Assembly (NCBI RefSeq): GCF_041435195.1
Contig: NZ_CP108106.1
Location: 1,426,001 to 1,490,000, forward strand
From: Streptomyces sp. NBC_00224
GTDB taxonomy: Bacteria > Actinomycetota > Actinomycetes > Streptomycetales > Streptomycetaceae
DNA: 64,000 nt
Direction: 5' to 3'
Shown here: one piece after another, positions 28,154-36,996 of the stretch
Position numbering within the stretch: position 1 is the stretch's first letter
Layout: each line of letters starts with the position of its first letter
Program-made: the position numbers and the translations under genes
The notes under the pieces: model-generated
What the model saw: only the letters and a program-made list of their open reading frames with translations
What the model was told of the DNA's origin: nothing
The model's database searches: none

Positions 28154-29376
28154 TGGCTCCTGCTCGTACGGAAGACACTTCGCGCACCCGGCTCAAGGCA
28201 GCCCGGCTCAGCCCCCGGGACGTCCTGCACGTCGGTTCGGCCGGGCTGCGCAGCCGTCCGGTGCGGGTGGTGCTCTCGGCCCTCGGGATCGCCATCGGCA
28301 TCGCGACGATGATCGCCGTGGTCGGTATCTCGGCCTCCAGCCAGGCGCAGTTGATGCGCCAGTTGGACGCGCTCGGCACCAACATGCTGGTGGCGAAGCC
28401 GGGCGAGAGCATGTTCAGCGGGCAGGAGGTGAAGCTGCCCAAGGACGCGCCGGGCATGGTGGGCCGCATCGACGGCGTCCAGGAGGTCGGCGCCACCGGC
28501 GACCTCAAGCAGTCCGTGCGGCGCACCGAGAAGATCCCCAAGGACGAGACCGGCGGGATCGCCGTCAAGGCGGGCACCGAACGGCTCCTTCAGGTCCTGC
28601 GCGGCAAGGTCGCCTCCGGGACCTGGCTGAACGCCGCCAACGGCCGCTACCCGTCCGTGGTGCTCGGCCATGTCGCCGCCGACCGGCTCGGCGTCACCGG
28701 GCCGGGGCAGCAGGTGTGGATCGGCGAGCGCTACTTCACGGTCGTCGGCGTCCTCGGCCCGATGCCGCTGGCGCCCGAGATCGAGCGGTCGGCGCTGGTC
28801 GGCTGGGCGGCGGCGCAGCAGCTGCTCGGTTTCGACGGACACCCCACGGCCGTGTACGAGCGGTCCACGGACGCCTCCGTGCGCCAGGTGCAGAAGCTGC
28901 TCGCCCCGACGGTCGACCCGCGCAACCCGCAGAACGTCGCCGTGAGCGACCCGTCGGCGGCGCTCCAGGCGAAGGCGGCCACCGAGGGCGCGCTGTCCAC
29001 GCTGCTGCTCGGCCTGGGCGGGATCGCGCTCCTGGTGGGCGGGGTCGGGGTCGCCAACACCATGATCATCTCGGTGCTTGAGCGCCGTCACGAGATCGGG
29101 CTGCGCCGCTCGCTCGGCGCCACCCGGGGCCAGATCCGCGTCCAGTTCGTCGCGGAGTCGCTGATGCTCTCGGGCCTGGGCGGGCTCGCGGGCATCGGCC
29201 TGGGCGCGGCGGCGACCGGCGTGTACGCCTCCTCGGGCGGACTGCCGTGGGTGGTCCCGCTGTGGGCGGTCGGCGGCGGCTTCGGCGCGACCTTGGTGAT
29301 CGGCACGGTCGCGGGCCTGTATCCGGCGGTACGGGCGGCACGGCTCTCCCCCACGCTGGCGCTGCACGCGGCGTAG
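28150..29376 (+). CDS. MacB-like FtsX permease
   Basis: This permease of about 408 residues has one N-terminal membrane helix, a large extracytoplasmic domain (about 60-270) and three C-terminal helices with the FtsX motif ERRHEIGLRRSLGATRGQI. The GTG at 28150 overlaps the ATPase stop and an ATG follows at once. MacB-type systems do not move substrate through a pore but couple ATP hydrolysis to work outside the membrane. It is the last gene of the operon and is followed by a strong hairpin. Confidence 0.9.
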   Translation: MMAPARTEDTSRTRLKAARLSPRDVLHVGSAGLRSRPVRVVLSALGIAIGIATMIAVVGISASSQAQLMRQLDALGTNMLVAKPGESMFSGQEVKLPKDAPGMVGRIDGVQEVGATGDLKQSVRRTEKIPKDETGGIAVKAGTERLLQVLRGKVASGTWLNAANGRYPSVVLGHVAADRLGVTGPGQQVWIGERYFTVVGVLGPMPLAPEIERSALVGWAAAQQLLGFDGHPTAVYERSTDASVRQVQKLLAPTVDPRNPQNVAVSDPSAALQAKAATEGALSTLLLGLGGIALLVGGVGVANTMIISVLERRHEIGLRRSLGATRGQIRVQFVAESLMLSGLGGLAGIGLGAAATGVYASSGGLPWVVPLWAVGGGFGATLVIGTVAGLYPAVRAARLSPTLALHAA

Positions 29377-29393
29377 GGAGGGAGGCGGTGGGT

Positions 29394-29429
29394 GGGCGGC
29401 GGGTCGTCGTGGGGGACGACCCGCCGCCC
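29394..29429. terminator. Bidirectional hairpin between permease and cyanase genes
   Basis: A perfect 15-bp stem (GGGCGGCGGGTCGTC with GACGACCCGCCGCCC) with a six-base loop lies between two convergent genes. Confidence 0.8.
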
Positions 29430-29443
29430 ATCGCCGCATCGGG

Positions 29444-29914
29444 TCAGAACGGCTTGGTCGGCAGGTACTTGCCGTCCAGCGTGATCACCGCGCGCTCGCC
29501 GCCCTCGGGGTCGGCGACCTTCTTCACGTCCAGCTTGAAGTTGATCGCGGAGATGATGCCGTCACCGAGCTCCTCGTGGACCAGGGCCTTCAGCGTGGTG
29601 CCGTAGACCTGGAGCATCTCGTAGAAGCGGTAGATGGTCGGGTCGGTGGGGATACCGCCGGGGATGGAGCCGCGGGTCGGGATGGTCCGCAGCGTCATGG
29701 CGTCATCGGCGTCCAGGTCCAGGAGCTCGGCCACGGCCTCGGCCGAGGCCGTGGGCAGCGGGTGCTGGCCGAGGACCGCGGCGGTGACGAAGGCGACCGA
29801 CAGGCCCGCGACGTCGGCTATCTGCTGCCAGGACAGGTCCTTGCGGATCTTGGCGTCGACGGCCTTGGCGGCCAGGGCCTGACGAGCGGTGTTGTCGAAC
29901 TGGGCGTGCACCAT
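29444..29914 (-). CDS. cynS: Cyanase
   Basis: This 156-residue enzyme matches cyanate hydratase in length and sequence. The catalytic Arg and Glu lie in [11 protein letters not shown] and the catalytic Ser in [13 protein letters not shown]. The enzyme converts cyanate and bicarbonate to ammonia and CO2 in the cytoplasm. The ATG at 29914 follows AAGGAGCTC in good context; the longer frame is not used. The carbonic anhydrase encoded just upstream regenerates bicarbonate, the classical cyn arrangement. Confidence 0.95.
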   Translation of the reverse strand: MVHAQFDNTARQALAAKAVDAKIRKDLSWQQIADVAGLSVAFVTAAVLGQHPLPTASAEAVAELLDLDADDAMTLRTIPTRGSIPGGIPTDPTIYRFYEMLQVYGTTLKALVHEELGDGIISAINFKLDVKKVADPEGGERAVITLDGKYLPTKPF

Positions 29915-29961
29915 GGGAAAGAGCTCCTTTTCGAGCGGGTGAAACGGTGGGAGGAGGGGGG

Positions 29962-30549
29962 TCAGGCCGCGGCGGCGAAGGGGTTCACGACGTCGAGCTG
30001 CTCGACGGCGCCGGTGGCGATGTCGTAGCACCAGCCGTGCAGTGCGACCGTGCCCTGCGTCAGGGCACGGGCCACCGACGGGTGGGTGACCAGGTTCGCC
30101 AGCTGGGCGCGGACGTTGTTCCGCACGAGGGCGTCGACCCCGGCCGTGGTGGTGCGGGCCCGCGCGGCGTCCGCGTGACGCAGCCAGTCGGCGGTCGTCG
30201 GCAGGGCGCCCATGTCGTGGCTCTCGGCCAGGGCGGTCATCGCGCCGCAGGCGGAGTGGCCGCAGATGACGATGTCGGTGACACCCAGGGCGGCGACCGC
30301 GTACTCGATGCTGGCCGCGACGCCGTCGATGCCCGGTGTGTAGGCGGGGACGAGGTTTCCGGCGGTGCGGATGACGAACAGCTCGCCCGGCTCGCTGCCG
30401 GTGATCAGCTCCGGGACCACACGGGCGTCGGAGCAGCTGATGAACAGCGTCGAGGGCCGGTGGGTGGTCGCCAGGTGTGCGAAGAGCTCCGCCTTGGCCG
30501 GGAAGACGTCCCGGCGGAACCGCGCGACGCCCTCGGTGAGGTCTTGCAT
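29962..30549 (-). CDS. cynT: Beta-carbonic anhydrase (CynT-like)
   Basis: This 195-residue beta-class carbonic anhydrase has zinc ligands in CSDARV (Cys, with the Asp-Arg dyad) and GHSACG (His, Cys). It hydrates CO2 to bicarbonate, which cyanase consumes. The ATG at 30549 has GAAGGGAG upstream. The gap to cynS is 47 bases, so the two form an operon, divergent from a LysR regulator. The name is based on context; the enzyme itself could also be a general beta-CA. Confidence 0.9.
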   Translation of the reverse strand: MQDLTEGVARFRRDVFPAKAELFAHLATTHRPSTLFISCSDARVVPELITGSEPGELFVIRTAGNLVPAYTPGIDGVAASIEYAVAALGVTDIVICGHSACGAMTALAESHDMGALPTTADWLRHADAARARTTTAGVDALVRNNVRAQLANLVTHPSVARALTQGTVALHGWCYDIATGAVEQLDVVNPFAAAA

Positions 30550-30671
30550 GTCACTCCCTTCGGTGGCTGTCGGCCCCGTGGGGCTGACGAGATCCACCAT
30601 GCATGACCTGCCTCTATAGTGTCCAAGACGTGCTATCCATGTCTGCTATTGGTCTCATCTATAGTTGGAGC
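30550..30671. promoter_or_regulatory. Divergent cyn promoter/operator region
   Basis: This 122-base gap separates the carbonic anhydrase and LysR genes. CTATAG occurs at 30614-30619 and 30659-30664, and TGCTAT at 30631-30636 and 30644-30649. The AT-rich repeats contrast with the surrounding GC and are candidate binding sites of the LysR protein. Confidence 0.5.
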
Positions 30672-31568
30672 ATGGCTCCGGAACTGCGTCATCTGCGCTA
30701 TCTGCTCGCCGTCGCCGAGCAGGGCAACTTCACCCGTGCCGCCGAGGAGCTGCGCATCTCCCAGCCCACGCTCTCCCAGCAGGTCAAACAGCTCGAACGC
30801 ACGGTGGGGGCGCAGCTCCTGGACCGCACCGGCCGGACCGTACGGCTGACCGACGCGGGCGAGACCTACGTCCACTACGCCCGCCGCGCGCTGCGGGAGC
30901 TGGCCGCCGCCGAGCGCGCCGTCCTCGACGTGGCCGACCTTTCGCGCGGCAGCCTGCGCCTGGCCGTGACACCGACGTTCACCGCGTATCTCACCGGCCC
31001 CCTCGTCGCGGAGCTCCACGCCCGCCACCCCGGAATCACCCTGGACGTCAAGGAGCTGGCGCAGGACCGCATCGAGGCCGGTCTGCTGGCCGACGAGCTC
31101 GACCTCGGCATCGCCTTCCACCGGCCCCATCTGCCGGGCATCGCCGCGACACCCCTGTTCACCGAGACCCTGACCCTCGTCGTGGCCACCGGCGCCGCCC
31201 CCTCCGGGCCGCTCTCCGTCCGCGACCTGGAACACCGCCAACTCGCCCTGTTGAGCGGTGACTTCGCCACCCGTGGCCACATCGATGCCTACCTCGCCGC
31301 GCACCGGGTGCGGCCGCATATCGCGGTGGAGGCCAACTCCCTCCAGGCCCTCACGGAGATCGTCCAGCGCACCCCGCTGGCCACCGTCCTGCCCGACGCG
31401 GTCACGCACGACCACCCGCGGCTGCACCCGGTCCCGCTCGAACCGGCCCTGCCCGCTCGTACGGTGACCCTCCTGCGGCGGGAGAGCGCGTACGAGAGCG
31501 CCGCCGCCCGCGCCTTCACCCGCCTCACCCGCCGGCTCGTACGCGACCGCGACTACCCGCCCGCCTGA
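30672..31568 (+). CDS. cynR: LysR family regulator (CynR-like)
   Basis: This 298-residue protein has an N-terminal LysR helix-turn-helix (ELRHLRYLLAVAEQGNFTRA, ISQPTLSQQVKQLE) and a periplasmic-binding-like effector domain. The ATG at 30672 with TTGGAG upstream starts the conserved HTH; an earlier ATG adds 23 residues that would cover the operator. Divergent placement from the cyanase operon implies cyanate-responsive activation, as in the CynR family. Confidence 0.88.
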   Translation: MAPELRHLRYLLAVAEQGNFTRAAEELRISQPTLSQQVKQLERTVGAQLLDRTGRTVRLTDAGETYVHYARRALRELAAAERAVLDVADLSRGSLRLAVTPTFTAYLTGPLVAELHARHPGITLDVKELAQDRIEAGLLADELDLGIAFHRPHLPGIAATPLFTETLTLVVATGAAPSGPLSVRDLEHRQLALLSGDFATRGHIDAYLAAHRVRPHIAVEANSLQALTEIVQRTPLATVLPDAVTHDHPRLHPVPLEPALPARTVTLLRRESAYESAAARAFTRLTRRLVRDRDYPPA

Positions 31569-31578
31569 GAACGGGCGC

Positions 31579-32157
31579 TCACAGCCCGGGCGCGCCCCAC
31601 ACCGGGAACCAGCGGGCGAGGTCCTGCTCGATGCGCAGGTCGTCCGCGAGCACCGCCTTGATCCGCAGCTCCAGCGCACTGTCGCGCTTCTCGCCGGGCA
31701 GCGGGGCGAAGGGGTAGAACGTGCCGCGCTTGTAGAGGTACACCAGCGCGAGCGCGTGCCCGCCGTCGTCCTGGAAACCGACCAGGGAGCACAGCAGTTG
31801 GGGGCCGAAGCCGCTCTCCTGGAGGGCGGTGTTCACCGCGTGCAGATCCCCGGCGAGCGCGGCCGACTCGGCGGGCCCGCGCCTCGACAGGAGCCAGGTG
31901 TAGCCGTACTCGTCACGGCTGAACTCCACCGGGCTGCCGCCCCGTTCGGCGTCCGCGTTGAGCAGCTCCTCGACGTCCTTCCGGATCCGGGTGAAGGCCC
32001 CGCCCTCGACCGTGGTGAAGCAGACCGAGCCCCGTCCGGTCGGGGTGAATCCGGCCGCCGCCTCCAGGGTGACGGCCGCCGACGGCACCGCGAAGAGCCG
32101 GTCGAGGTCGGGGGCGACGGGCTTGGTCCGCCCGAGCAGGATGTCCAGGAAGCCCAT
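31579..32157 (-). CDS. pspAB: PspA-associated protein PspAB
   Basis: A 192-residue soluble protein beginning MGFLDILLGRTKP, which I recognise as the actinobacterial PspAB family. Its biochemical role is unknown. The gene lies 62 bases downstream of htpX on the same strand, an arrangement I recall from other Streptomyces, linking it to envelope stress. Confidence 0.75.
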   Translation of the reverse strand: MGFLDILLGRTKPVAPDLDRLFAVPSAAVTLEAAAGFTPTGRGSVCFTTVEGGAFTRIRKDVEELLNADAERGGSPVEFSRDEYGYTWLLSRRGPAESAALAGDLHAVNTALQESGFGPQLLCSLVGFQDDGGHALALVYLYKRGTFYPFAPLPGEKRDSALELRIKAVLADDLRIEQDLARWFPVWGAPGL

Positions 32158-32219
32158 GCGGATCAGTCACTCCGTCCTGTGCGGGCTCTCGTCGTACGGT
32201 CGGGGGCGCGCGGGGCCGC

Positions 32220-33125
32220 TCATGCCGGGCGGCCCAGCTCCGCCGAGATCCTGGCCAGCCCGTCGAGGCGCTGCTCCAGGGTGGGGTGGGTGGACAGGAG
32301 CCGCGAGAGTGTGGCGCCGGCACCGAGGGCGGGCACGAAGTAGAAGGCGTTGAAGGCACTGGCCGTGCGCAGGTCCTTGCTGGGGATGCGGGCGATGTCG
32401 CCGTCCAGCTTGGTCAGCGCCGAGGCGAGCGCGGAGGGGCGGCCGGTGAGCAGGGCGGCCGCGCGGTCGGCGGCCAGCTCCCGGTAGCGGGACAGGGCCC
32501 GGATCAGCAGGAAGCTCAGCGCGTACACCGCCGCCGAGACCGCCATGACGACCATCAGGATCGCGAAGGTGTTCTGGTCGCCGCGGCGGCGGCCGCCGAA
32601 CATCTGGGAGTAGAAGGCGAAGCGGACGATCAGCCCGGCGATGACGCCCAGGAACGAGGCGACGGTGATCACGGCGACGTCGCGGTGGGCCACGTGCGAG
32701 AGCTCGTGGGCCAGCACGCCCTCCAGCTCCTCCGGCTCCAGGCGCCTGAGCAGTCCGGTGGTGACGCAGACGACGGCGTGGTCGGCGTTGCGCCCGGTGG
32801 CGAAGGCGTTGGGCAGATCGGTGTCGGCGAGGGCGACCCGGGGCACGGGCATGTCCGCCGTGGCGCACAACCGGTCGATGACACCGTGCAGTTGGGGCTG
32901 TTCCTCGCGGGTGACGAGGCGGCCGTGCATGGCGTAGAGGGCGATGCGGTCGGAGAACCAGTACTGCCCGAGCAGCAGGGCCGCGGCGATGACGACGACC
33001 AGCACCGTCGACTTCAGCAGGACGAGCAGCGCGGCCACGAACCCCACGTACAGCAGGCCGAGCAGAAAAAGGGTGACCAGCATGCGCGCGGTCAGCTGCC
33101 GGTCGGGCTGGAAACGGCCGATCAT
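32220..33125 (-). CDS. htpX: Membrane zinc metalloprotease HtpX
   Basis: This 301-residue M48-family protease has the zinc site HELSHVAHRD (HExxH) and a downstream Glu in YRELAADR. Two N-terminal and two internal hydrophobic helices anchor it. HtpX degrades misfolded membrane proteins. The ATG at 33125 has GGGGAGA upstream. It likely forms an operon with pspAB. Confidence 0.92.
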   Translation of the reverse strand: MIGRFQPDRQLTARMLVTLFLLGLLYVGFVAALLVLLKSTVLVVVIAAALLLGQYWFSDRIALYAMHGRLVTREEQPQLHGVIDRLCATADMPVPRVALADTDLPNAFATGRNADHAVVCVTTGLLRRLEPEELEGVLAHELSHVAHRDVAVITVASFLGVIAGLIVRFAFYSQMFGGRRRGDQNTFAILMVVMAVSAAVYALSFLLIRALSRYRELAADRAAALLTGRPSALASALTKLDGDIARIPSKDLRTASAFNAFYFVPALGAGATLSRLLSTHPTLEQRLDGLARISAELGRPA

Positions 33126-33176
33126 GATGTCTCCCCGGGGCCCGGGTCCTTGGGTTCTCACTCTCCACCATGCCAC

Positions 33177-33191
33177 TTACGGCGGCCGTAA
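33177..33191. promoter_or_regulatory. Palindrome upstream of htpX
   Basis: TTACGGCGGCCGTAA has perfect 7-bp arms around one G. It lies 52 bases upstream of the htpX start and about 90 upstream of the divergent flavoenzyme gene. An operator role is inference. Confidence 0.4.
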
Positions 33192-33279
33192 AGGGGCGTT
33201 GTGAGCGGAGCCGGCCAGGTCGAGGATTGAGGACCGTCCACCGACCAGGCCCATCGACCGACCGTGGAAAGGCCGCCCC

Positions 33280-34446
33280 ATGACCCAGGCATTCGGTTTC
33301 TACCAGAACGAGATCTACTTCGAGGGGCTCGGCGGCGTGGTGCCGCGCTTCCCGTTCACGTACGAGGAGCTGGAGTCCCGCGCCGAGGCCGCACTCGGGC
33401 CGTCCCTGTGGTCGTACGTGGCGGGCGGCGCGGGCGACGAGCGCACCCAGCGGGCCAACGCGTCGGCCTTCGAGCGCTGGGGGCTGTACCCGAGGATGTT
33501 CGTCGGGGCCGCGCGGCGCGACCTGTCCGTCGAGCTGTTCGGGACGACCTTGCCGTCGCCGCTGTTCATGGCGCCGATCGGGGTCATCGGGCTGTGCGCC
33601 CAGGACGGGCACGGCGATCTGGCGACGGCCCGCGCGGCCGCCCGCACCGGCGTCCCGATGGTCGCCTCGACGCTGACCGTCGACCCTCTGGAGGAGGTCG
33701 CCGCCGAGTTCGGCTCGACGCCGGGCTTCTTCCAGCTGTACACCCCCACCGACCGCGAGCTGGCCGAGAGCCTGGTGCGGCGCGCCGAGAAGGCCGGGTT
33801 CAAGGCCATCGTCGTCACCCTCGACACCTGGGTCACGGGGTGGCGCCCGCGCGATCTGAGCACCGCCAACTTCCCCCAGCTGCGCGGCCACTGCCTGGCC
33901 AACTACACCTCCGACCCGGTCTTCCGGGCCGCCCTGGACCGTACCCCTGAGGAGGACCCGCGGGCCGCCGCCGGGCGCTGGGCGCAGATCTTCGGCAACC
34001 CGCTCACCTGGGACGATCTGCCCTGGCTGCGGTCGCTCACCGAGCTGCCGCTGATCGTGAAGGGCATCTGCCACCCGGAGGACGTCCGGCGCGCCAGGGA
34101 CGGCGGCGTGGACGGCATCTACTGCTCCAACCACGGCGGCCGCCAGGCCAACGGCGGGCTGCCCGCCCTCGACGCGCTGCCCGGCGTGGTCGAGGCGGCC
34201 GACGGCCTGCCGGTCCTGTTCGACTCCGGCGTCCGCACCGGGACGGACATCGTGAAGGCCATCGCCCTGGGCGCCACGGCCGTCGGCGTCGGCCGCCCCT
34301 ACGCGTACGGACTCGCTGTGGGCGGTACGGACGGCCTCGTCCACGTCCTGCGCTCGCTGCTCGCCGAGGCCGATCTGCTGATGGCGGTGGACGGCTATCC
34401 CGCCCTCGCCGACCTCACACCCGAATCCCTCCGGCGCGTCCTCTGA
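33280..34446 (+). CDS. FMN-dependent alpha-hydroxy acid oxidase (lactate 2-monooxygenase-like)
   Basis: This 388-residue TIM-barrel flavoenzyme has FMN and substrate motifs in [26 protein letters not shown] and the catalytic [10 protein letters not shown], plus the phosphate site [13 protein letters not shown]. Length and the N-terminal [12 protein letters not shown] segment resemble lactate 2-monooxygenases, which turn L-lactate into acetate and CO2. The exact substrate is not proved by sequence. It is a single-gene unit ending at a hairpin. Confidence 0.85.
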   Translation: MTQAFGFYQNEIYFEGLGGVVPRFPFTYEELESRAEAALGPSLWSYVAGGAGDERTQRANASAFERWGLYPRMFVGAARRDLSVELFGTTLPSPLFMAPIGVIGLCAQDGHGDLATARAAARTGVPMVASTLTVDPLEEVAAEFGSTPGFFQLYTPTDRELAESLVRRAEKAGFKAIVVTLDTWVTGWRPRDLSTANFPQLRGHCLANYTSDPVFRAALDRTPEEDPRAAAGRWAQIFGNPLTWDDLPWLRSLTELPLIVKGICHPEDVRRARDGGVDGIYCSNHGGRQANGGLPALDALPGVVEAADGLPVLFDSGVRTGTDIVKAIALGATAVGVGRPYAYGLAVGGTDGLVHVLRSLLAEADLLMAVDGYPALADLTPESLRRVL

Positions 34447-34470
34447 CCCGCCCCGCTCGCGCGGCCGCAC

Positions 34471-34498
34471 GCCGGCTCAGGGAGCTGCCTGAGCCGGC
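34471..34498. terminator. Hairpin between flavoenzyme and SARP genes
   Basis: A perfect 11-bp stem (GCCGGCTCAGG with CCTGAGCCGGC) with a six-base loop lies between convergent genes. Confidence 0.75.
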
Positions 34499-34518
34499 TC
34501 GCCATGGTCCGCGGTGGG

Positions 34519-35334
34519 TCAGCGCGCCGACGCCGTCACGCCGACGGCTTCCAGCCTGGCCGGATCGGCCCGCAGGATGGCTTCCTGGGTCAGCCGCAGC
34601 GGCGGGCCCGGTTCGACGCCCAGCTCCTCGCGGATGACCTGGCGCGCGCTGCGGTAGACGCCCAGGGCGTCGCCCTGGCGGCCCACCCGATACAGGGCAG
34701 CCATCAGCTGCCGGTAGAAGGGCTCGCGCAGCGGGTGCTGGACGACGAGTCCCTTCAGCTCCTCTATCACGGCGTGATGGCGGCCGAGCGCCAGGGCGGA
34801 TTCAATATTCAGCTCGATGCAATTCAGCCGTTTTTCGTCCTCCACGGCGGCGAACGAGCTGATCTCCGAGGACCCCGACATCCCGTCCAGAACCGGCCCC
34901 CGCCACATGGCGAGGGCATTTCTCAGACACTCGGACGCGGCCGGGTAGTCGGCCGCCAGGTAACGGGCCCGGCCGCTTTCATAGAGTCTCTCGAACGTCC
35001 GGACATCGAGTTGGTTCTGACTGACGTCGAGAATGTAACCCGGGGAAACAGTGACGATCGGCGAGGCCCGGCCGGGTGTGCCGAGCAGCTTGCGCAGCTG
35101 TGACACATAGACCCGCAGGCTCGCCGCCGCACACCGCGGTGGATGCTGTTCCCAGAGCTCCGCCATGAGTTTGTCGCCCGGTACCGTCTCCCCTGCCCGG
35201 ATCGTCAGCAGGGCGAGCAGCTTGGCGATCTTCGGTGGCGCCGGCGTCAGATCGACGTCGCCGCAGGTCACCCGGAGCCGCCCCAGTACTTCGTAGCGCA
35301 GCGGATGACTCGATTGTGCATAGGACAGGGACAC
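34519..35334 (-). CDS. Short SARP-type pathway activator
   Basis: This 271-residue protein has an OmpR-like winged helix at the N-terminus (PPKIAKLLALLTIRAGETV ... LRVYVSQLRKLLG) and a bacterial transcriptional activation domain after it (RTFERLYESGRARYLAADYP). There is no NB-ARC or TPR extension, so it is a small SARP like ActII-ORF4. I chose the GTG at 35334, which has AAGGGGG upstream; an ATG at 35367 would overlap a palindrome. SARPs bind direct heptamer repeats and activate antibiotic clusters. The repeats at 39561-39578 before the tetronate operon are the likely target. Confidence 0.88.
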   Translation of the reverse strand: MSLSYAQSSHPLRYEVLGRLRVTCGDVDLTPAPPKIAKLLALLTIRAGETVPGDKLMAELWEQHPPRCAAASLRVYVSQLRKLLGTPGRASPIVTVSPGYILDVSQNQLDVRTFERLYESGRARYLAADYPAASECLRNALAMWRGPVLDGMSGSSEISSFAAVEDEKRLNCIELNIESALALGRHHAVIEELKGLVVQHPLREPFYRQLMAALYRVGRQGDALGVYRSARQVIREELGVEPGPPLRLTQEAILRADPARLEAVGVTASAR

Positions 35335-35348
35335 GTGACGCAACCCCC

Positions 35349-35371
35349 TTGAATGCATGCCAGGCATTCAA
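35349..35371. promoter_or_regulatory. Palindrome upstream of the SARP gene
   Basis: TTGAATGC and GCATTCAA form perfect 8-bp arms separated by seven bases, 15 bases before the SARP GTG start, in an AT-richer region that runs to about 35560. A candidate operator; the binder is unknown. Confidence 0.45.
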
Positions 35372-35563
35372 CTAGTACGGATCTCCCCGTTCACCCGGGC
35401 CCGCGCGCCCCAGGTGCACGCGATTGCCGATAAACATCGTAGTCGAGCAGTCGTTACGTAACCATTAAAAGGGCGCTAACACCTGGAGCGCAGCACCCAG
35501 GGGCCATTTCGGCCACCAATCAGCGGGAATTCGATTATTAATTCCGGGTGCCGTATACAGAGC

Positions 35564-35612
35564 GCCCGAGGCGGGCGGCCCCGGGTGTCCCCCGGGGCCG
35601 CCCGCCTCGGGC
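35564..35612. terminator. Perfect 22-bp hairpin after the alpha/beta hydrolase gene
   Basis: Arms 35564-35585 and 35591-35612 are perfectly complementary with a five-base loop. The hairpin lies 16 bases past the end of the hydrolase gene on the minus strand and separates it from the SARP promoter region. Confidence 0.85.
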
Positions 35613-35628
35613 GTGCGTGTGCGAACGG

Positions 35629-36861
35629 TCAGACGGACGGCGCGGGTTCGGGCTCCTGGGCCTTGGGCTCCGCCGTCTCGGCGAGCCAGGAGAAGACCCG
35701 GTCGTGGAAGAGGGTCATGGAGCCGGAGTGGCAGTGGGCTCCCCCGCCCTCGTCCGAGGTGAAGACATGCAGGGTCTTGGGGGAGTTGAGGCCCGTGTAC
35801 ACCTTCTTCGCGTGTTCCAGACCGGCGAAGAACATGTCCTCCTCGGCGTCCAGCACCAGGACCGGACAGCGCACCTGCCCGACCACGTCCGCGAGGCCGA
35901 ACGCGGGCATCCGGCGCAGCAGTTCGGACGGGCTCTGGACCCCGAACGTCCACATCGCCTGCCGCAGCAGCCAGCGCGTGAAGGTCTGCTGGACGGCGAT
36001 CCCGTACATCACGGGGTTGGCGAAGTCGTCGCAGCCCTGCTCCACCCACTCGTGGACGAACGGCGGCAGCCACACCACGTCCCCCAGCTGCCAGACCGCG
36101 TCATGCGCGACGCACCCCGCGAGCCGGTGCTCGAACGCGGCGGCCCGGACCGCGAGCAGCCCGCCGAGGCTGGTCCCCACCAGCGTGACGCGCTCGGGGT
36201 CCACCCCCGGCTGCGCCAGCGCGAAGTCCACCACGGGCGTGACCACCTCCTCCCAGTCCGGCCGGAAGGTGAGCCCCTGCTCGCGCAGCACCGAGCCCTG
36301 CCCCGGCCCCTCGAAGCAGAGGACGTGGTAGCCGCGCGCCTGGGCGGCGGCCGCGATGAAGAAGTAGCCCTCCTCAAGCGTGGAGTCGATGCCGCCGTGG
36401 TGGATCAGGGTCGGGCGCGGCCCCGCGGAGTCGTCCGCGCGGTAGAAGTACCCCGGCAGCGAACCGTCCCCGTACGGGATGCGGACGAACTCCGGCGGGC
36501 GTTCCATGAGCCCGGCCGCCTCGGCGAAGGTCTCCTTGGAGAGCCGCATCAGCCGCGCCGCCTCGGGGTCGTGCAGCGGGTCGTCGCGCAGGAAGAACTC
36601 GGCGGTGCGGTAGTACGTGTGGGCGCGCAGCAGGGCGCCCCGGGCGTCGAGGGTGCGGCGCTGGGCGAGCGCGGCCGCGGCGAGGCCGTGGACGCGCTCG
36701 GCCAGCGCGGTCCACTCGCGCCGCCAGGCGTCCGTGTCGCCGCCGGGGATGCGCGAGGCGACGGCGATGATCTCGCCGAGCTGGGCCCCGCCGAAGTCGG
36801 CGTAGCCGGCCGCCCGTAAGGCCTGGTAGTCGAAGGCTGGGTCGTCGAAGAGGAACTTCAT
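35629..36861 (-). CDS. Alpha/beta hydrolase, FrsA/peptidase-like (paralogue 1)
   Basis: This 410-residue protein has a helical N-terminal part (1-130) and an alpha/beta hydrolase core with IHHGG (oxyanion hole) and the nucleophile elbow GTSLGG. An Asp in LDAEEDMFF and a His near GGGAHCHSG follow. It is a clear paralogue of the protein at 52869-54065. Codon 15 is TTA (36817-36819), a bldA-dependent codon in Streptomyces. It stands between the SARP gene and the tetronate operon, beside a TetR/MFS pair. The substrate is unknown; processing or inactivation of a polyketide or acyl compound is possible. Confidence 0.78.
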   Translation of the reverse strand: MKFLFDDPAFDYQALRAAGYADFGGAQLGEIIAVASRIPGGDTDAWRREWTALAERVHGLAAAALAQRRTLDARGALLRAHTYYRTAEFFLRDDPLHDPEAARLMRLSKETFAEAAGLMERPPEFVRIPYGDGSLPGYFYRADDSAGPRPTLIHHGGIDSTLEEGYFFIAAAAQARGYHVLCFEGPGQGSVLREQGLTFRPDWEEVVTPVVDFALAQPGVDPERVTLVGTSLGGLLAVRAAAFEHRLAGCVAHDAVWQLGDVVWLPPFVHEWVEQGCDDFANPVMYGIAVQQTFTRWLLRQAMWTFGVQSPSELLRRMPAFGLADVVGQVRCPVLVLDAEEDMFFAGLEHAKKVYTGLNSPKTLHVFTSDEGGGAHCHSGSMTLFHDRVFSWLAETAEPKAQEPEPAPSV

Positions 36862-36996
36862 GGTTGCGGCTCCTGGGTGGGGAGGTGGTTCGGTGCCCGT
36901 CCATGCGGCGGACGGGCGGATGGCGCTGCGCTCGCGCGCGGCCGACCAGTGCGTGCGCCCGGCGCCCGGTTTCCCGTTCCGGTGGGCGCGGGCCGT

